A stretch of DNA of 64,000 nucleotides. It comes from Streptomyces sp. NRRL WC-3605. Its GTDB lineage: Bacteria; Actinomycetota; Actinomycetes; Streptomycetales; Streptomycetaceae. How positions within the stretch are numbered: position 1 is the first letter of the stretch; every line of letters starts with the position of its first letter. A program made the translations under genes and the position numbers. The DNA is taken from assembly GCF_001509795.1 (NCBI RefSeq), contig NZ_LLZN01000051.1:35808-99807 (forward strand), in the 5' to 3' direction. Below the pieces are notes generated by a model. It searched no databases. It was not told the origin of the DNA and worked only from the letters and a program-made list of their open reading frames with translations. Positions 8,136-16,565 of the stretch are shown here, piece after piece.

Positions 8136-8912
8136 GTGACCATGACACTCGAGTTCTCCGACCTGCGGCGCCTGATCGACGAACGGTCCACCGCCTTCCG
8201 GGCCGCGATCGCTTCCGCGCCCAGTCTCGACGTGCGGGTGCCCACCTGCCCGGAGTGGACGCTGTTCGATCTGGTGCAGCACCTGGGCGGCGGAGACCGC
8301 TTCTGGGCCGCCGTCGTCGAGGCGGGACCCGCCGACGCGCCACCGGCGGAGGCCGTCGCCCTACGGGCCGCCGTGGCCGCGCCGCGGGAGCGTGAGGCGC
8401 TGCTGGCCTGGCTGGCCGAGTCGACGCGGCTGCTGCTGAGCGCGCTGGAGGAGGCGGGCCCGGATCACGGTTGCTGGACGTGGTGGCGTGCCTCGCAGTC
8501 CCCGCAGACCGCGGGCGGCGTCGCCCGGCACCGGGTCCAGGAGACCGCGGTGCACACCTACGACGTCCAGGTCACCCAGGGGACCCCGCGGCCACTTCCG
8601 GACGAGGTGACGCTCGACGGCGTCGACGAGTTCCTGTCCACCTGCATCGCGACGCCGGCCGCCTGGCCGCACAAGCCCGCCACGATCGACTTCCACGCGA
8701 CCGAGGGCCCCTCCTGGCGCCTCACACTCGACGCGGACGGGGCACGAGCCACGCGTCTTTCCGCCGACGTCGAGACCCCCGACCTCTCCGTCACGGGAAC
8801 CGCCGGCGAACTGATCCTCTGCTTCTACGACCGCATCCCGGCCGCCTCCCTCCGACTCGACGGAGACGCCGGCCTGCTCGACCTGCTCCGCGCCTGGGAG
8901 CCGGAGGAGTAG
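8136..8912 (+). CDS. Maleylpyruvate isomerase-like, mycothiol-dependent DinB-fold protein
   Basis: A 258-residue MDMPI-family protein. The N-terminal DinB-like four-helix domain holds the segment VPTCPEWTLFDLVQHLGGGDRFW (read in parts), where the His is a metal ligand; RHRVQETAVHTYDVQ supplies the second ligand cluster. The C-terminal alpha/beta part (about 180-258) is the MDMPI_C-type extension. These enzymes use mycothiol, the actinobacterial thiol, for isomerisation or conjugation; the substrate here is unknown. GTG 8136 and ATG 8142 are both possible. No purine-rich ribosome site precedes them, so the transcript may be leaderless. Confidence 0.88.
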   Translation: MTMTLEFSDLRRLIDERSTAFRAAIASAPSLDVRVPTCPEWTLFDLVQHLGGGDRFWAAVVEAGPADAPPAEAVALRAAVAAPREREALLAWLAESTRLLLSALEEAGPDHGCWTWWRASQSPQTAGGVARHRVQETAVHTYDVQVTQGTPRPLPDEVTLDGVDEFLSTCIATPAAWPHKPATIDFHATEGPSWRLTLDADGARATRLSADVETPDLSVTGTAGELILCFYDRIPAASLRLDGDAGLLDLLRAWEPEE

Positions 8913-8976
8913 AGAGACAGGCGGACACCGCTTGCCGCGCGGCGCAGGCCGGTACTGATCCGTAAGCTCGGACGAC

Positions 8977-9372
8977 ATGGAGACAACGGCGTCCTTCGTC
9001 CATCATCTCGGGGTGTTCGCCTCGGACTTCGAGGCCGGCGAACGGTTCTACACCGCCGCGCTGGACGCGCTCGGCGTCGGCATCGGTTACCGGGCCGACG
9101 GCGTCGCCGAATACTGGAGCCCAGGGCAGGACACACCGTCGTTGTCCCTGGAGCAGGCGGAGACCGAGGATGCCGCCACCACGGGGGCGCACATCGCGTT
9201 CACGGCGGTCAGCCGGGACGCGGTGGACGCCTTCCACGCGGCCGCGGTGGCGGCCGGGGGCGCCTCCCGGCACGCGCCCCGCTGGTGGAGCGAGTACCGC
9301 GCCTACTGCGCGTTCGTCAGCGACCCGGACGGCAACAACGTCGAAGCCGTCCACAAGGAGGGCTCCTCCTAG
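8977..9372 (+). CDS. VOC-superfamily (glyoxalase-like) protein
   Basis: A 131-residue protein with the paired beta-alpha-beta-beta-beta units of the vicinal oxygen chelate fold. FVHHLGVFASDFEAGERFYTAAL is the first unit (read in parts) with a metal-ligand His, and CAFVSDPDGNNVEAVHKE is the closing strand with the DPDGN turn and the Glu ligand. Substrate unknown; homologues include lyases, dioxygenases and resistance proteins. Its own promoter is likely in the 64-base gap after the preceding gene. Confidence 0.88.
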   Translation: METTASFVHHLGVFASDFEAGERFYTAALDALGVGIGYRADGVAEYWSPGQDTPSLSLEQAETEDAATTGAHIAFTAVSRDAVDAFHAAAVAAGGASRHAPRWWSEYRAYCAFVSDPDGNNVEAVHKEGSS

Positions 9373-9386
9373 CGATCCAGTGCACG

Positions 9387-9962
9387 TCAGGGATGCAGCT
9401 TCTCGCCCTTCGCGAGCATCGCCACGAACTTCTCGATCCGGCGGGCCCGGGTCTCCGGCTTCTTGGCGTCCTGGACGCGGTAGAGGATCGCGTAGCGGTT
9501 CTGCCGGTCCAGCGCCTCGAAGAACTCCGCGGCAGCCGGTTCGGCGGCCAGGGCCGCGGCGAGGTCGTCCGGCACCGTGGCGGTTCTGGAGCTGTCGTAC
9601 GCGGCGTCCCAACGGCCGTCCGCCTTGGCCCGGTCGATCTCGGCCTGGCCCGCCGGCTGCATCCGGCCCTGCTCGATCAGGGCGGCCACCTTGTCCCGGT
9701 TCACCTTGGACCACTTGCTGCGCGCCGTGCGCGGCGTGAACCGTTGCAGCCACCACTGATCGTCCAGCCCAGCCTTCTGACCGTCGATCCACCCGTAGCA
9801 GAGGGCCACGTCGAGCGCCTGGGCGTAGTCCAGCGCCACGACTCCCGGGCTCTTCTTGCGCAGCTTGAGCCAGATGCCGGGCGAAACGGCGTGGTTCTCC
9901 CCGAGCCACGCCTCGAACGCCTCAGCGGATTCGAACGCCACGATCTCCAAGTTCTGAGTCAC
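9387..9962 (-). CDS. YdeI/OmpD-associated-family protein
   Basis: A 191-residue protein recognised by ALCYGWIDGQ followed by the FTPRTARSKWSKVNRDKV segment and the C-terminal block with RQNRYAILYRVQDAKKPETRARRIEKF (read in parts), all typical of the YdeI family. The role is unknown; a link to peptide or oxidative stress has been proposed for relatives. I favour the GTG at 9962 because homologues usually begin MTQNLEIVAF; a GTG at 9995 is in frame but has no ribosome site either. Convergent with the VOC gene. Confidence 0.85.
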   Translation of the reverse strand: MTQNLEIVAFESAEAFEAWLGENHAVSPGIWLKLRKKSPGVVALDYAQALDVALCYGWIDGQKAGLDDQWWLQRFTPRTARSKWSKVNRDKVAALIEQGRMQPAGQAEIDRAKADGRWDAAYDSSRTATVPDDLAAALAAEPAAAEFFEALDRQNRYAILYRVQDAKKPETRARRIEKFVAMLAKGEKLHP

Positions 9963-10074
9963 CCCAGCAGCGAACCACACCGGGCCGATGGTCACTGAGC
10001 AGTTTCAGGATCCGTCGGAGCGACTGGCATCGTCGGCCGGGTGGGTGTCAGTGCCGTGTGACAACCTCCGGGGC

Positions 10075-10428
10075 ATGACCTATGACCTTGCTGTCTGGGA
10101 AGGCGAGAGACCCGCGGACGACAAAACCGCCGGCCGGATCTTCAGCGACTTGTACGACTGCTACATCGAAGGTGCGGACGAACCTCCGTCGGAACGCATA
10201 GAGGCTTACGTGACCGCGTTGCTCGAGCGGTGGTGCGACATCACCGAGGAAGAGGAGGACACCTCGCCCTGGTCGGCCGGCCCGTTGATCGACGAAGCCA
10301 GTGGACCGCTGATCTATTTCGCCATGCGGTGGAGCATGGCGGAGGAGGCGTCGGCCTACGCGGCTTCACTGGCGGAGTCCATGGGCCTGGTCTGTTTCGA
10401 CGTGCAACAGGACCGGCTCCGGCCGTAG
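10075..10428 (+). CDS. Conserved hypothetical protein (acidic, 117 aa)
   Basis: A 117-residue acidic protein beginning MTYDLAVWEGERPADD. It recalls small Streptomyces proteins that occur singly or beside toxin-immunity genes, but I cannot name a family. No signal peptide or membrane helix; the segment SGPLIYFAMRWSMAEEASAYAASLAESMGL is predicted helical. Codon use is typical of the genome. The ATG at 10075 follows CGGGGC; an upstream extension to 9988 would overlap the divergent YdeI gene. Confidence 0.7.
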   Translation: MTYDLAVWEGERPADDKTAGRIFSDLYDCYIEGADEPPSERIEAYVTALLERWCDITEEEEDTSPWSAGPLIDEASGPLIYFAMRWSMAEEASAYAASLAESMGLVCFDVQQDRLRP

Positions 10429-10565
10429 TTCAGTGCCCCCCGCCGGACAGGCAGGCCGACGACTGCGGCGCCCAGTAGCCGCGCTCGCCGCCACACTCGG
10501 GCACCCCGTGACGCAGATACGTGCCCACATCTGAGGGGAAGACTCCGGCGTGCCAAGATCGGGGA

Positions 10566-10781
10566 ATGATCTTGAAGGTCGGGCGGACCGACGCGCGCAC
10601 ATCGCCGGACGAGCAGATGAAGGAGCTCTTCAGCGAAGGGTTCCCGGAGTTCATCACCGCCGATCGGCTGGTGAAACAGTTCATTGGCAGGGTCGGTGAG
10701 TGGTTCGCCGACCTGAACCTCATGCTGGTGGACGACCGCGGCCTACCAGTGGCCTCCGGCGGGGGCGTGCGGCACTGCTGA
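10566..10781 (+). pseudogene. Truncated N-terminal fragment, GNAT-acetyltransferase-like
   Basis: A 71-residue reading frame whose first 63 residues (MILKVGRTDARTSPDE..., LFSEGFPEFITADRLVKQFI, LNLMLVDDRGLPVASG) resemble from memory the start of a longer Streptomyces protein of acetyltransferase type. After VASG the sequence becomes unrelated (GGVRHC-stop), and no continuation is found in the other frames before the next gene. It is best read as a 5' fragment left after deletion; expression as a short protein cannot be excluded. Confidence 0.5.
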
Positions 10782-10784
10782 ACG

Positions 10785-11282
10785 TCACTGAACGGCGGCG
10801 GCCCGTCGTTCGACCACACAGCGGTCGATGCTGTCCACGACACCCGCGGTCGTGACGCGTACCCGGTAGGTTGTCGTCTCCTTCGCGGGCACCCATACAG
10901 GGTCCCTGGTCTTTACCATCTGGGAGCCCTGGGCGTACAGGAAGTCCATCTTCACGGCGAAGGTGCCGTCGCGCCCGTTCGGATTCGTGACTTTCACGGT
11001 GGCGCGCGGGTCCGACGGACTCGGACAGCTCACGAGTACCGCCGACCCGTCCTTCAACGGCTCGGCGGCCTCGGTGGAAGGGGAGGCGGGCGGCTGCGAG
11101 GCGGGTGTACTGGCGCTGTCGGCGGCGCTCGGCTCCGTCGTCGTGGCGCTGTCCGGCGAGGCACTGTCGGTCGTGCGTGCGGTGCCACTCCCCGCAGCGC
11201 ATCCCGTCGACAGAACCGACAGGCTCACGACGATCGCCGCCGACACCGCGATGGACCTGGGCCTACGCCCCCTCATGTACAT
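10785..11282 (-). CDS. Secreted lipoprotein of unknown function
   Basis: A 165-residue lipoprotein. The signal peptide ends in the lipobox LSTGC (Cys about residue 28), followed by a Ser/Thr/Ala/Pro-rich linker of about 50 residues that would span the cell wall. The remaining 90 residues form a beta-rich module (VLVSCPSPSDPRATVKVTNP, and TYRVRVTTAG near the end) with two Cys that could pair, resembling an Ig-like domain. No enzymatic motif. An ATG six bases inside (MRGRRPRS) is an equally good start. Confidence 0.75.
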   Translation of the reverse strand: MYMRGRRPRSIAVSAAIVVSLSVLSTGCAAGSGTARTTDSASPDSATTTEPSAADSASTPASQPPASPSTEAAEPLKDGSAVLVSCPSPSDPRATVKVTNPNGRDGTFAVKMDFLYAQGSQMVKTRDPVWVPAKETTTYRVRVTTAGVVDSIDRCVVERRAAAVQ

Positions 11283-11403
11283 GCCGTCACCCTACCTGCG
11301 GATATCCCTCGCACCTGCCGCAGGTGGATGCACAGGCAGCACACCGCCGGCCGGTGGGACCTCGCACCGGTCGGCGGCGTGTGTCAGCGGGTGGTTCAGG
11401 GCG

Positions 11404-11790
11404 TCAGCACTCGCCCCTCCACACGACCCGGGTGATGGTCAGCCCCGCCTCGGCGTTCGCCTTGTACTTGCCCGGACCCGGGTTGTAGTGGAAGCAGTCC
11501 GTCGACGGCTGACCGCCGAGGTACGACGTCACGTCCACGTGGTCCGCGCCCGGGTACGCGACGCCGTTGTTGAAGATGGAGCCGACGGCCAGGTTCCCCG
11601 ACCAGTTGCCCGCCACCCTGAGGACGAGCCGGCCCGACTGGTTGGCGCCGCTGTAGGCGCAGAAGTAGCCCTTCCCGCACCCGGCGGGATTGGGCTCGGC
11701 GGACGCCGACGGGGCCACGGCGAGAACCCCGGCGAAGGCGGCCGCCACAGCTCCGGCGCCCAGTGCGGTGAGTCGCTTTCCGGTCAGCAC
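11404..11790 (-). CDS. Secreted peptidase inhibitor, family I36 (copy 2)
   Basis: A 128-residue secreted protein: signal peptide (LTALGAGAVAAAFAGVL, cleavage near SASA-EP), then an I36/crystallin-like beta domain with GCGKGYFCAYSGANQSG and FNNGVAYPGADHVDVTS. I36 includes the Streptomyces metalloproteinase inhibitor SMPI. Four Cys probably form disulfides. The GTG at 11790 has AAGGGAA six bases upstream. Its start is 17 bases from the stop of a paralogue (11808-12182), with matching C-termini (VVWRGEC), so the pair arose by tandem duplication and forms one transcription unit. Confidence 0.87.
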   Translation of the reverse strand: MLTGKRLTALGAGAVAAAFAGVLAVAPSASAEPNPAGCGKGYFCAYSGANQSGRLVLRVAGNWSGNLAVGSIFNNGVAYPGADHVDVTSYLGGQPSTDCFHYNPGPGKYKANAEAGLTITRVVWRGEC

Positions 11791-11807
11791 GGTGAGTTCC
11801 CTTCGCC

Positions 11808-12182
11808 TCAGCACTCGCCGCGCCAAACGACCTTGACGACACGGGTGCCCGGGACCGCGTTCGCCTTGTAGGCGCCCGGACCCGGGTTGTAGTGCAGGCA
11901 CGCGGTCTCGGTTCCGCCTTCGACGGTGTACGTCACGTTGACGTGGTCAGCGCCCGGGAAACGCACCCCGTTGTTGAACGCGGAGCGGAAGGCTACGCTT
12001 CCGCTCCAGTTTCCCTTGGTTTTCAGTACGAGTTGACCGGTCTGGTTCTCCCCGCTGTAGGCGCAGAAGTATTCCTTCCCGCAGCCCGGCGGATCGGCCT
12101 CGGCCGCCGCGCCTGGCGCGTTGACCAGCACGGTGGCGAAGGCGGCGGCCGCCGCCGCCCCGATGGCAGCACGTGTGCGCAT
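11808..12182 (-). CDS. Secreted peptidase inhibitor, family I36 (copy 1)
   Basis: A 124-residue secreted I36-type protein and first gene of the tandem pair. The Ala-rich signal peptide (AAAAAAFATVLVNAPGAAAEA) is followed by GCGKEYFCAYSGENQTG and FNNGVRFPGADHVNVTY, aligned with the same blocks in copy 2. Shared HYNPGPG...YKANA and VVWRGEC ends show strong conservation of the fold, while loop residues differ, so target peptidases may differ. The ATG at 12182 follows GGGGGAAG at good spacing. Confidence 0.87.
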   Translation of the reverse strand: MRTRAAIGAAAAAAFATVLVNAPGAAAEADPPGCGKEYFCAYSGENQTGQLVLKTKGNWSGSVAFRSAFNNGVRFPGADHVNVTYTVEGGTETACLHYNPGPGAYKANAVPGTRVVKVVWRGEC

Positions 12183-12431
12183 GTGGTTCTTCCCCCTTGA
12201 ACGACAGTGCGACAAGCCTTGTCGCACGCCATTCAGGCTGCCCGCCGGAGCCGGTCGCTGCCAGGTGATTCGGCGGCTGCCGAAAAAGCCTGCTGGTATG
12301 CCCGGACAGGCGTGCGCATCGGGCCGGTTGGCGTGAAAGGTGATATCGCGATCGCCATTGTCACGGGACCATTGGTACTGTCCCGCGCTGATTTCTTCAG
12401 TTGAACACGCGACTGACTGCGATGGAATTCC

Positions 12432-13418
12432 GTGCTCCGAGTCCATTTCACGCGAGAAGATCTGCTCCGAACCCGAGTCACCGACGCTCCCGACCCTTTG
12501 TGGGAACTCGTACTCAGTGTGAACCTTTTGGCAACACGTCAGGGACGGGCCGTATTCGACATATGGCGCGCGGACGCCCGTAGAGCGCTGCGCCGACTGC
12601 CCCGCCACCAGCTGCACCTCGTCCGGGCGCTCGCTCCGCCCCGGGGCAGCTTCCCCGACTTCCTCAACCCGCCGGAGGCATCCCAGGGGCTGGCGGAGGG
12701 AGTCGAGGCCGTCCTGTCGACGCCGCGCCGCCGGCTGGGCCAGGAGATGACCGTGCTCGCCCGGGCACCGAGATGGCTGCGCCCGCTGGCCGACGGCGAG
12801 CCCGCGGCGCTGGAGTTCCTCGGGAAGGCACTCCACGGCTACTTCCACGCCGCCCTGGCCCCGCACTGGCCGGCCGTCCGGGCACAGATCGAGGCCGACC
12901 GGGCGGTCCGCGCACGCGAGATGCTGCGCGGCGGCGTCGACGCACTGCTGTCCGGCCTGGGACCGTCGTTGCGCTGGCGTCCGCCGGTACTGGAGACCGC
13001 CTACCCGTTCGACCGCGATCTGCGCCTCGACGGCAGAGGGCTGCTCCTGTTGCCGTCCGTGTTCTGCTGGCAGACGCCCATCACGCTGACCGACCCGGAT
13101 CTGCCGCCCGTCCTCGTCTATCCGGTGGCCCGCTCGTACCGCTGGTGGCTGCCTCAGCAGACGGGGCCGGAGCCCCGCACGCTCGCCAGGCTGCTCGGCC
13201 ACGGAAGGGCCGTCGTCCTACGGGCGTTGGAGGACGGGTGTACGACGAGCGAGGTGGCGCGGCGCGTGGGCGTGACCCCCGCGACGGCCAGCGAACATGT
13301 CGGCATCCTGCGGGAGGCCGGCCTGGCCGCCTCCGTCCGTGACCGCAACACCGTGCTGCACGTCCTCACCCCGCTGGGCGCGAGCCTCCTGACGGCGAAC
13401 GGATGCGGCCGGCAGTGA
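12432..13418 (+). CDS. ArsR-type winged-helix regulator with DUF5937-like N-terminus
   Basis: A 328-residue regulator. The C-terminal 75 residues are an ArsR winged helix: LARLLGHGRAVVLRAL, the helix-turn-helix CTTSEVARRVGVTPATASEHVGIL, and the wing RDRNTVLHVLTPLG. The long N-terminal part (WRADARRALRRLP... LLLLPSVFCWQTPITLTDPDLPPVLVYPVARS, read in parts) matches the DUF5937 domain common in Streptomyces. No metal-binding Cys set of classical ArsR is seen, so the signal is unknown. It starts at GTG 12432, divergent from the I36 pair across 249 bases, and could control that pair. Confidence 0.88.
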   Translation: MLRVHFTREDLLRTRVTDAPDPLWELVLSVNLLATRQGRAVFDIWRADARRALRRLPRHQLHLVRALAPPRGSFPDFLNPPEASQGLAEGVEAVLSTPRRRLGQEMTVLARAPRWLRPLADGEPAALEFLGKALHGYFHAALAPHWPAVRAQIEADRAVRAREMLRGGVDALLSGLGPSLRWRPPVLETAYPFDRDLRLDGRGLLLLPSVFCWQTPITLTDPDLPPVLVYPVARSYRWWLPQQTGPEPRTLARLLGHGRAVVLRALEDGCTTSEVARRVGVTPATASEHVGILREAGLAASVRDRNTVLHVLTPLGASLLTANGCGRQ

Positions 13419-13443
13419 GCGCGGCATCGTAAGCCGGGGGAGG

Positions 13444-13990
13444 TCACTCGAGGGCTTCGAGGAAGTCGAGGAAGTCGAGGAGTGCGGTGTGCAGGATGCC
13501 GGGCTGTTCCAGGTGCAGGTCATGACCTGTGCCGGGGACGCACTGGGCCAACGTGTCGGGACGCCTCCGGAGCATGTCGTCGGCCTCCTGCTCCGGGAGG
13601 AAGCCGGACTGCGCCAGGACGAGCAGAGTCGGACACGTGACCCGCTCCCACTCGGACCAGAAGGACCTCTGGGCGTTCTCCGCCAGAGAGCGGACCATGA
13701 CCTCCCGGTCGAAGCGGGGCCACCATCCGTCCCCGCGCTCCTCTAGCCCCGCCGCCCAGCCCGCGCCGACCTGCCCGCCGCCGAAGAACGCGGCCGCCGC
13801 CTCGCGCGACGGAACGGCGTCGGCCACGAGTCGAGCCACGAGCCGATGGTGGCGGGAGCGTCCGGAAGCGGACCGCCGGCACCGGCCTCCACGAGCACCA
13901 GCCCGCGAACGAACCCGGGATGTGCGGCGGCCGTGAGCATCACCGTGTGCCCGCCCAGCGACGCCCGACGAGCCGCCCGGGCGCCCTGAT
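13444..13990 (-). pseudogene. Frameshifted, 5'-truncated alpha/beta hydrolase
   Basis: Two frames together give one hydrolase. The upstream frame contains a nucleophile-elbow block ASLGGHTVMLTAAAHPGF and GSWLDSWPTPF; the downstream frame continues SREAAAAFFGGGQ... through WERVTCPTLLVLAQSG (the strand before the acid) and CVPGTGHDLHLEQPG (catalytic His) to the stop at 13444. The switch is at about 13811-13813, where one extra G (C on the coding strand) in the GG run would restore a single frame. Upstream of about 13990 the N-terminal strand and oxyanion region are missing. Probably inactive. Confidence 0.7.
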
Positions 13991-14154
13991 GCCCGGATAC
14001 CCGGGTCGAGGGTGCGTCCAGCGCGCCGTCGGGCCACGCCCGCCTCGGCGGGATGCCTCACCAATCGCACGGGCTGCCTCGTCAAGCCTCGGGATTCCTC
14101 GTTCAGCTCTCGGGTACTCCCGGAAGCACCACTGTCCACCGATACCGGAGAGTC

Positions 14155-14337
14155 ATGACAGGCACGACGGAGAACGACCAGCTGAACCGCTTCTGCAAGG
14201 CGTGCGGCACGCCCGCCGGCGACGGGGAACTCTGCGCCCACTGCGGCGCGGTCCTGGATCTGCCCGACAAGGCGGGACTGGTCGAGGACCAGGGTGCCGG
14301 GGTCCGACGTGACCTCGGCGAAGAGACGCACACGTAG
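14155..14337 (+). CDS. Small zinc-ribbon protein
   Basis: A 60-residue protein with two CxxC knuckles (CKACGTPAGDGELCAHCG, about residues 14-31), a four-Cys zinc ribbon. The remainder is acidic with no other motif. GGAGAG lies four bases before the ATG. Such ribbons often bind RNA polymerase, nucleic acids or partner proteins, but none is indicated here. It precedes the HAD gene by 67 bases on the same strand. Confidence 0.65.
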   Translation: MTGTTENDQLNRFCKACGTPAGDGELCAHCGAVLDLPDKAGLVEDQGAGVRRDLGEETHT

Positions 14338-14404
14338 AACGGACTCTCCGGCTGGGCCGGCCGGGTGGGGGAGGCCGTGTGAGCAGCGCGTCGATGGGTA
14401 GCCG

Positions 14405-15076
14405 GTGCGCGTGACGAAATCCCTCATCGCCGTCATCGACGTCGACGGCACGCTGATCGACTCCAACTACCACCACGCGCTCGCGTGGTACCGGGCCCTG
14501 CGCTCGGTGGGTGAGATCTGGCCCGTGTGGCAGCTGCACCGCTTGATCGGCATGGGCGGGGACCAGCTGGTCACCGCCCTGGGAGGCGAGGATCTGGAGC
14601 GCCGGGTGGGCGACCGGGCCCGGGAGCAGCAGGGCCGCGAGGCCGACGCGCTGCTCGACGAGATGGCGCCGCTGCCCGGCGCGCGCGACCTGCTCCTGGC
14701 CATCAAGGAACGAGGTCACCGGCTGGTGCTCGCCAGCTCCGGCAAGGAGCGCCACGTGGACGCCTTCCTGGACAAGCTGGACGCCCGCGACATCGCCGAC
14801 GACTGGACCAGCAGCGCCGACGTCGAGGCATCCAAGCCCGCGCCGGACCTGCTGCACGTGGCCCTGAAGAAGCTGGGCGCGCCGCCCGACGCGGCGAGTG
14901 TGATGGTCGGCGACTCGGTGTGGGACGTAGAGGCGGCGAAGCGGGCCGGAATGCCGGCGATCGTCGTCCGCTCCGGAGGATTCGGCGACGACGAACTGCG
15001 GGACGCGGGCGCCATCGCCCTGTACGACACCCCCCGTGACCTCGTGAAGGCACTGGACGACACGCCCCTCGCCTGA
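14405..15076 (+). CDS. HAD-superfamily phosphatase (phosphoglycolate-phosphatase-like)
   Basis: A 223-residue HAD hydrolase. Motif I is DVDGTLID with the nucleophile and acid/base Asp pair near residue 12; motif II is the Ser in LASSGKERHVD (about 114); motif III Lys is in EASKPAPDLL (about 140); motif IV is VMVGDSVWDVEAAKRAGM (about 160-177). The four-helix cap between motifs I and II marks subclass I, as in phosphoglycolate phosphatases. The GTG at 14405 and another at 14411 are equally possible. Substrate unknown; likely a small phosphorylated metabolite. Confidence 0.9.
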   Translation: MRVTKSLIAVIDVDGTLIDSNYHHALAWYRALRSVGEIWPVWQLHRLIGMGGDQLVTALGGEDLERRVGDRAREQQGREADALLDEMAPLPGARDLLLAIKERGHRLVLASSGKERHVDAFLDKLDARDIADDWTSSADVEASKPAPDLLHVALKKLGAPPDAASVMVGDSVWDVEAAKRAGMPAIVVRSGGFGDDELRDAGAIALYDTPRDLVKALDDTPLA

Positions 15077-15130
15077 GGCGGGCCGACGCCGGGATTCCGT
15101 CACCGCCGGCGGATGCACACTGGACCCACC

Positions 15131-15709
15131 ATGAGCAGCCACGCGTACCCGGCCTTGCCCGACGTCGTCGCCGAGGGCCTGGACGTCGTCTTCGTCGGGA
15201 TCAATCCAGGGCTGGCGTCGGCGCTGCGGGGACACAGCTTCTCGACGCCCGGCAACAGAATGTGGCCGGCCCTGCACCGCTCGGGTTTCACACCGCACCG
15301 GTTCCGGCCCGAGGAGGAGCGCGACCTGCTGGGGCTGGGCCTGGGCATCACGAGCATCGTGCGCAGGCCGACGGCCCGGGCGGCGGAGCTCACGCCGGAC
15401 GAGTTCCGGCAGGGCGGCGAAGACCTGGTCCGGCGGATGGACGCCCTGCGCCCCACGTGGCTGGCCTTCCTGGGGGTCACCGGCTACCGCGCGGCGTTCG
15501 GGGCGCGTGACGCGGGCGTGGGAGCCCAGCCGGCGTCCATCGGGGGCGCACGGGTGTGGGTGCTGCCCAACCCCAGTGGGCTCAACGCGCACTACCCGCC
15601 GTCCGCGCTCGCCGTGGAGTTCGCCAAGCTCCGCGTCGCCACCGGCCTGCCCGACCGCTCCGGCCTGACCGGCGACGGCCCTTTCGAGCTCAAGGGGATC
15701 GGTAGGTGA
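15131..15709 (+). CDS. mug: Mismatch-specific DNA glycosylase (Mug/TDG family)
   Basis: A 192-residue uracil-DNA-glycosylase-superfamily enzyme of the Mug type. The active-site motif GINPGLASA (about residue 24) includes the catalytic Asn, the finger/loop LLGLGLGITSIVRRPT follows, and the second motif LPNPSGLNAHY (about 151) inserts at the base-pair. Mug enzymes excise uracil or thymine opposite guanine and start base-excision repair. Length agrees with the family. The ATG at 15131 was chosen over upstream in-frame codons as it begins MSSHAYPALPD immediately before the domain. Confidence 0.9.
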   Translation: MSSHAYPALPDVVAEGLDVVFVGINPGLASALRGHSFSTPGNRMWPALHRSGFTPHRFRPEEERDLLGLGLGITSIVRRPTARAAELTPDEFRQGGEDLVRRMDALRPTWLAFLGVTGYRAAFGARDAGVGAQPASIGGARVWVLPNPSGLNAHYPPSALAVEFAKLRVATGLPDRSGLTGDGPFELKGIGR

Positions 15710-15717
15710 CGGGACGG

Positions 15718-16431
15718 TCAGTCACCGGCGCTGCGGCCGCCGTCGACGGGGAGCGTCACACCAGTCACGAAGGACGCCGTCTCGAGATACGTGACGGCCT
15801 CGACGACGTCGCTCACCTCGCCCATCCGGCGGAGCGGATGCCGCAGCGCGAGGTCCGCCTCGTCATCGCCCTCGTGCATGGGGGTGCTGATGATGCCCAG
15901 CGCGACCGCGTTGCTGCGGATGCCGTGCGCCGCGAACTCGACGGCGAGTGACCGGCTGGCAGCCTGGAGGCCGCCCTTGGTCAGGGAGGCGAGGACCGAG
16001 GGCTCGGTGGACCGGGGGTGGTCGGCCAGGCTGGTCGTGATCTGGACGACGTGCCCACCGCCCTGCCGGAGCATCTGCCCGACGGCGAGCTGGGTGATCC
16101 GGAAGAAGCCGGTCAGATTGACGCCGACGATCGCTTCGTAGTCCTCCTGGGAGTACTCCGTGAACGGCTTGCCGATGAACAGGCCGGCGTTGTTCACCAG
16201 GGTGTCGATACGGCCGAACCGCTCGGTCGCTGCGGCACAGACACGGTCCGCAGTGGCCGGGTCCGCGATGTCGCCCCGGACCGTGAGCACATCGGCTTCG
16301 TCGGAGGGATCGATGGAGCGGGAGGTCGCGACGACCCGGTGCCCGAGCGCGCGAAAGGCGTCGACCAGTCCCGCCCCGATGCCTTGCGACGCACCGGTGA
16401 TCACGGCGACCTTGGCGTCAGGAGGATGCAT
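15718..16431 (-). CDS. SDR-family oxidoreductase lacking the usual catalytic Tyr
   Basis: A 237-residue classical short-chain dehydrogenase. The cofactor motif TGASQGIG is at residues about 13-20, DIADPA and NNAGLF follow, and the catalytic Ser is in ITTSLAD (about 134). Where the YxxxK motif is expected the sequence reads LASLTKGGLQA: the Lys is kept, but an Ala stands in place of Tyr. This variant occurs in a subgroup of SDRs, so it may use another residue or have a non-catalytic role. It converges on the glycosylase gene, nine bases away. Confidence 0.85.
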   Translation of the reverse strand: MHPPDAKVAVITGASQGIGAGLVDAFRALGHRVVATSRSIDPSDEADVLTVRGDIADPATADRVCAAATERFGRIDTLVNNAGLFIGKPFTEYSQEDYEAIVGVNLTGFFRITQLAVGQMLRQGGGHVVQITTSLADHPRSTEPSVLASLTKGGLQAASRSLAVEFAAHGIRSNAVALGIISTPMHEGDDEADLALRHPLRRMGEVSDVVEAVTYLETASFVTGVTLPVDGGRSAGD

Positions 16432-16565
16432 GGCAGGCTGCCTCGCTCTCGATCACCCCCCTGGTTCGGCCGCCCAGCCCTCACTGGGAGGTGGGACGTG
16501 CCCTCTCCATACTGACGCCGGACCGCGAAGCGCGCGCTCCGACGGGCGTCCGTACCCCGCCGTGG

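Noticed and set aside
10430..10530. Minus-strand peptide ending GYWAPQSSACLSGGGH as a gene
   Set aside because: Only about 30 plausible residues and no start; could be a relic but cannot be supported.
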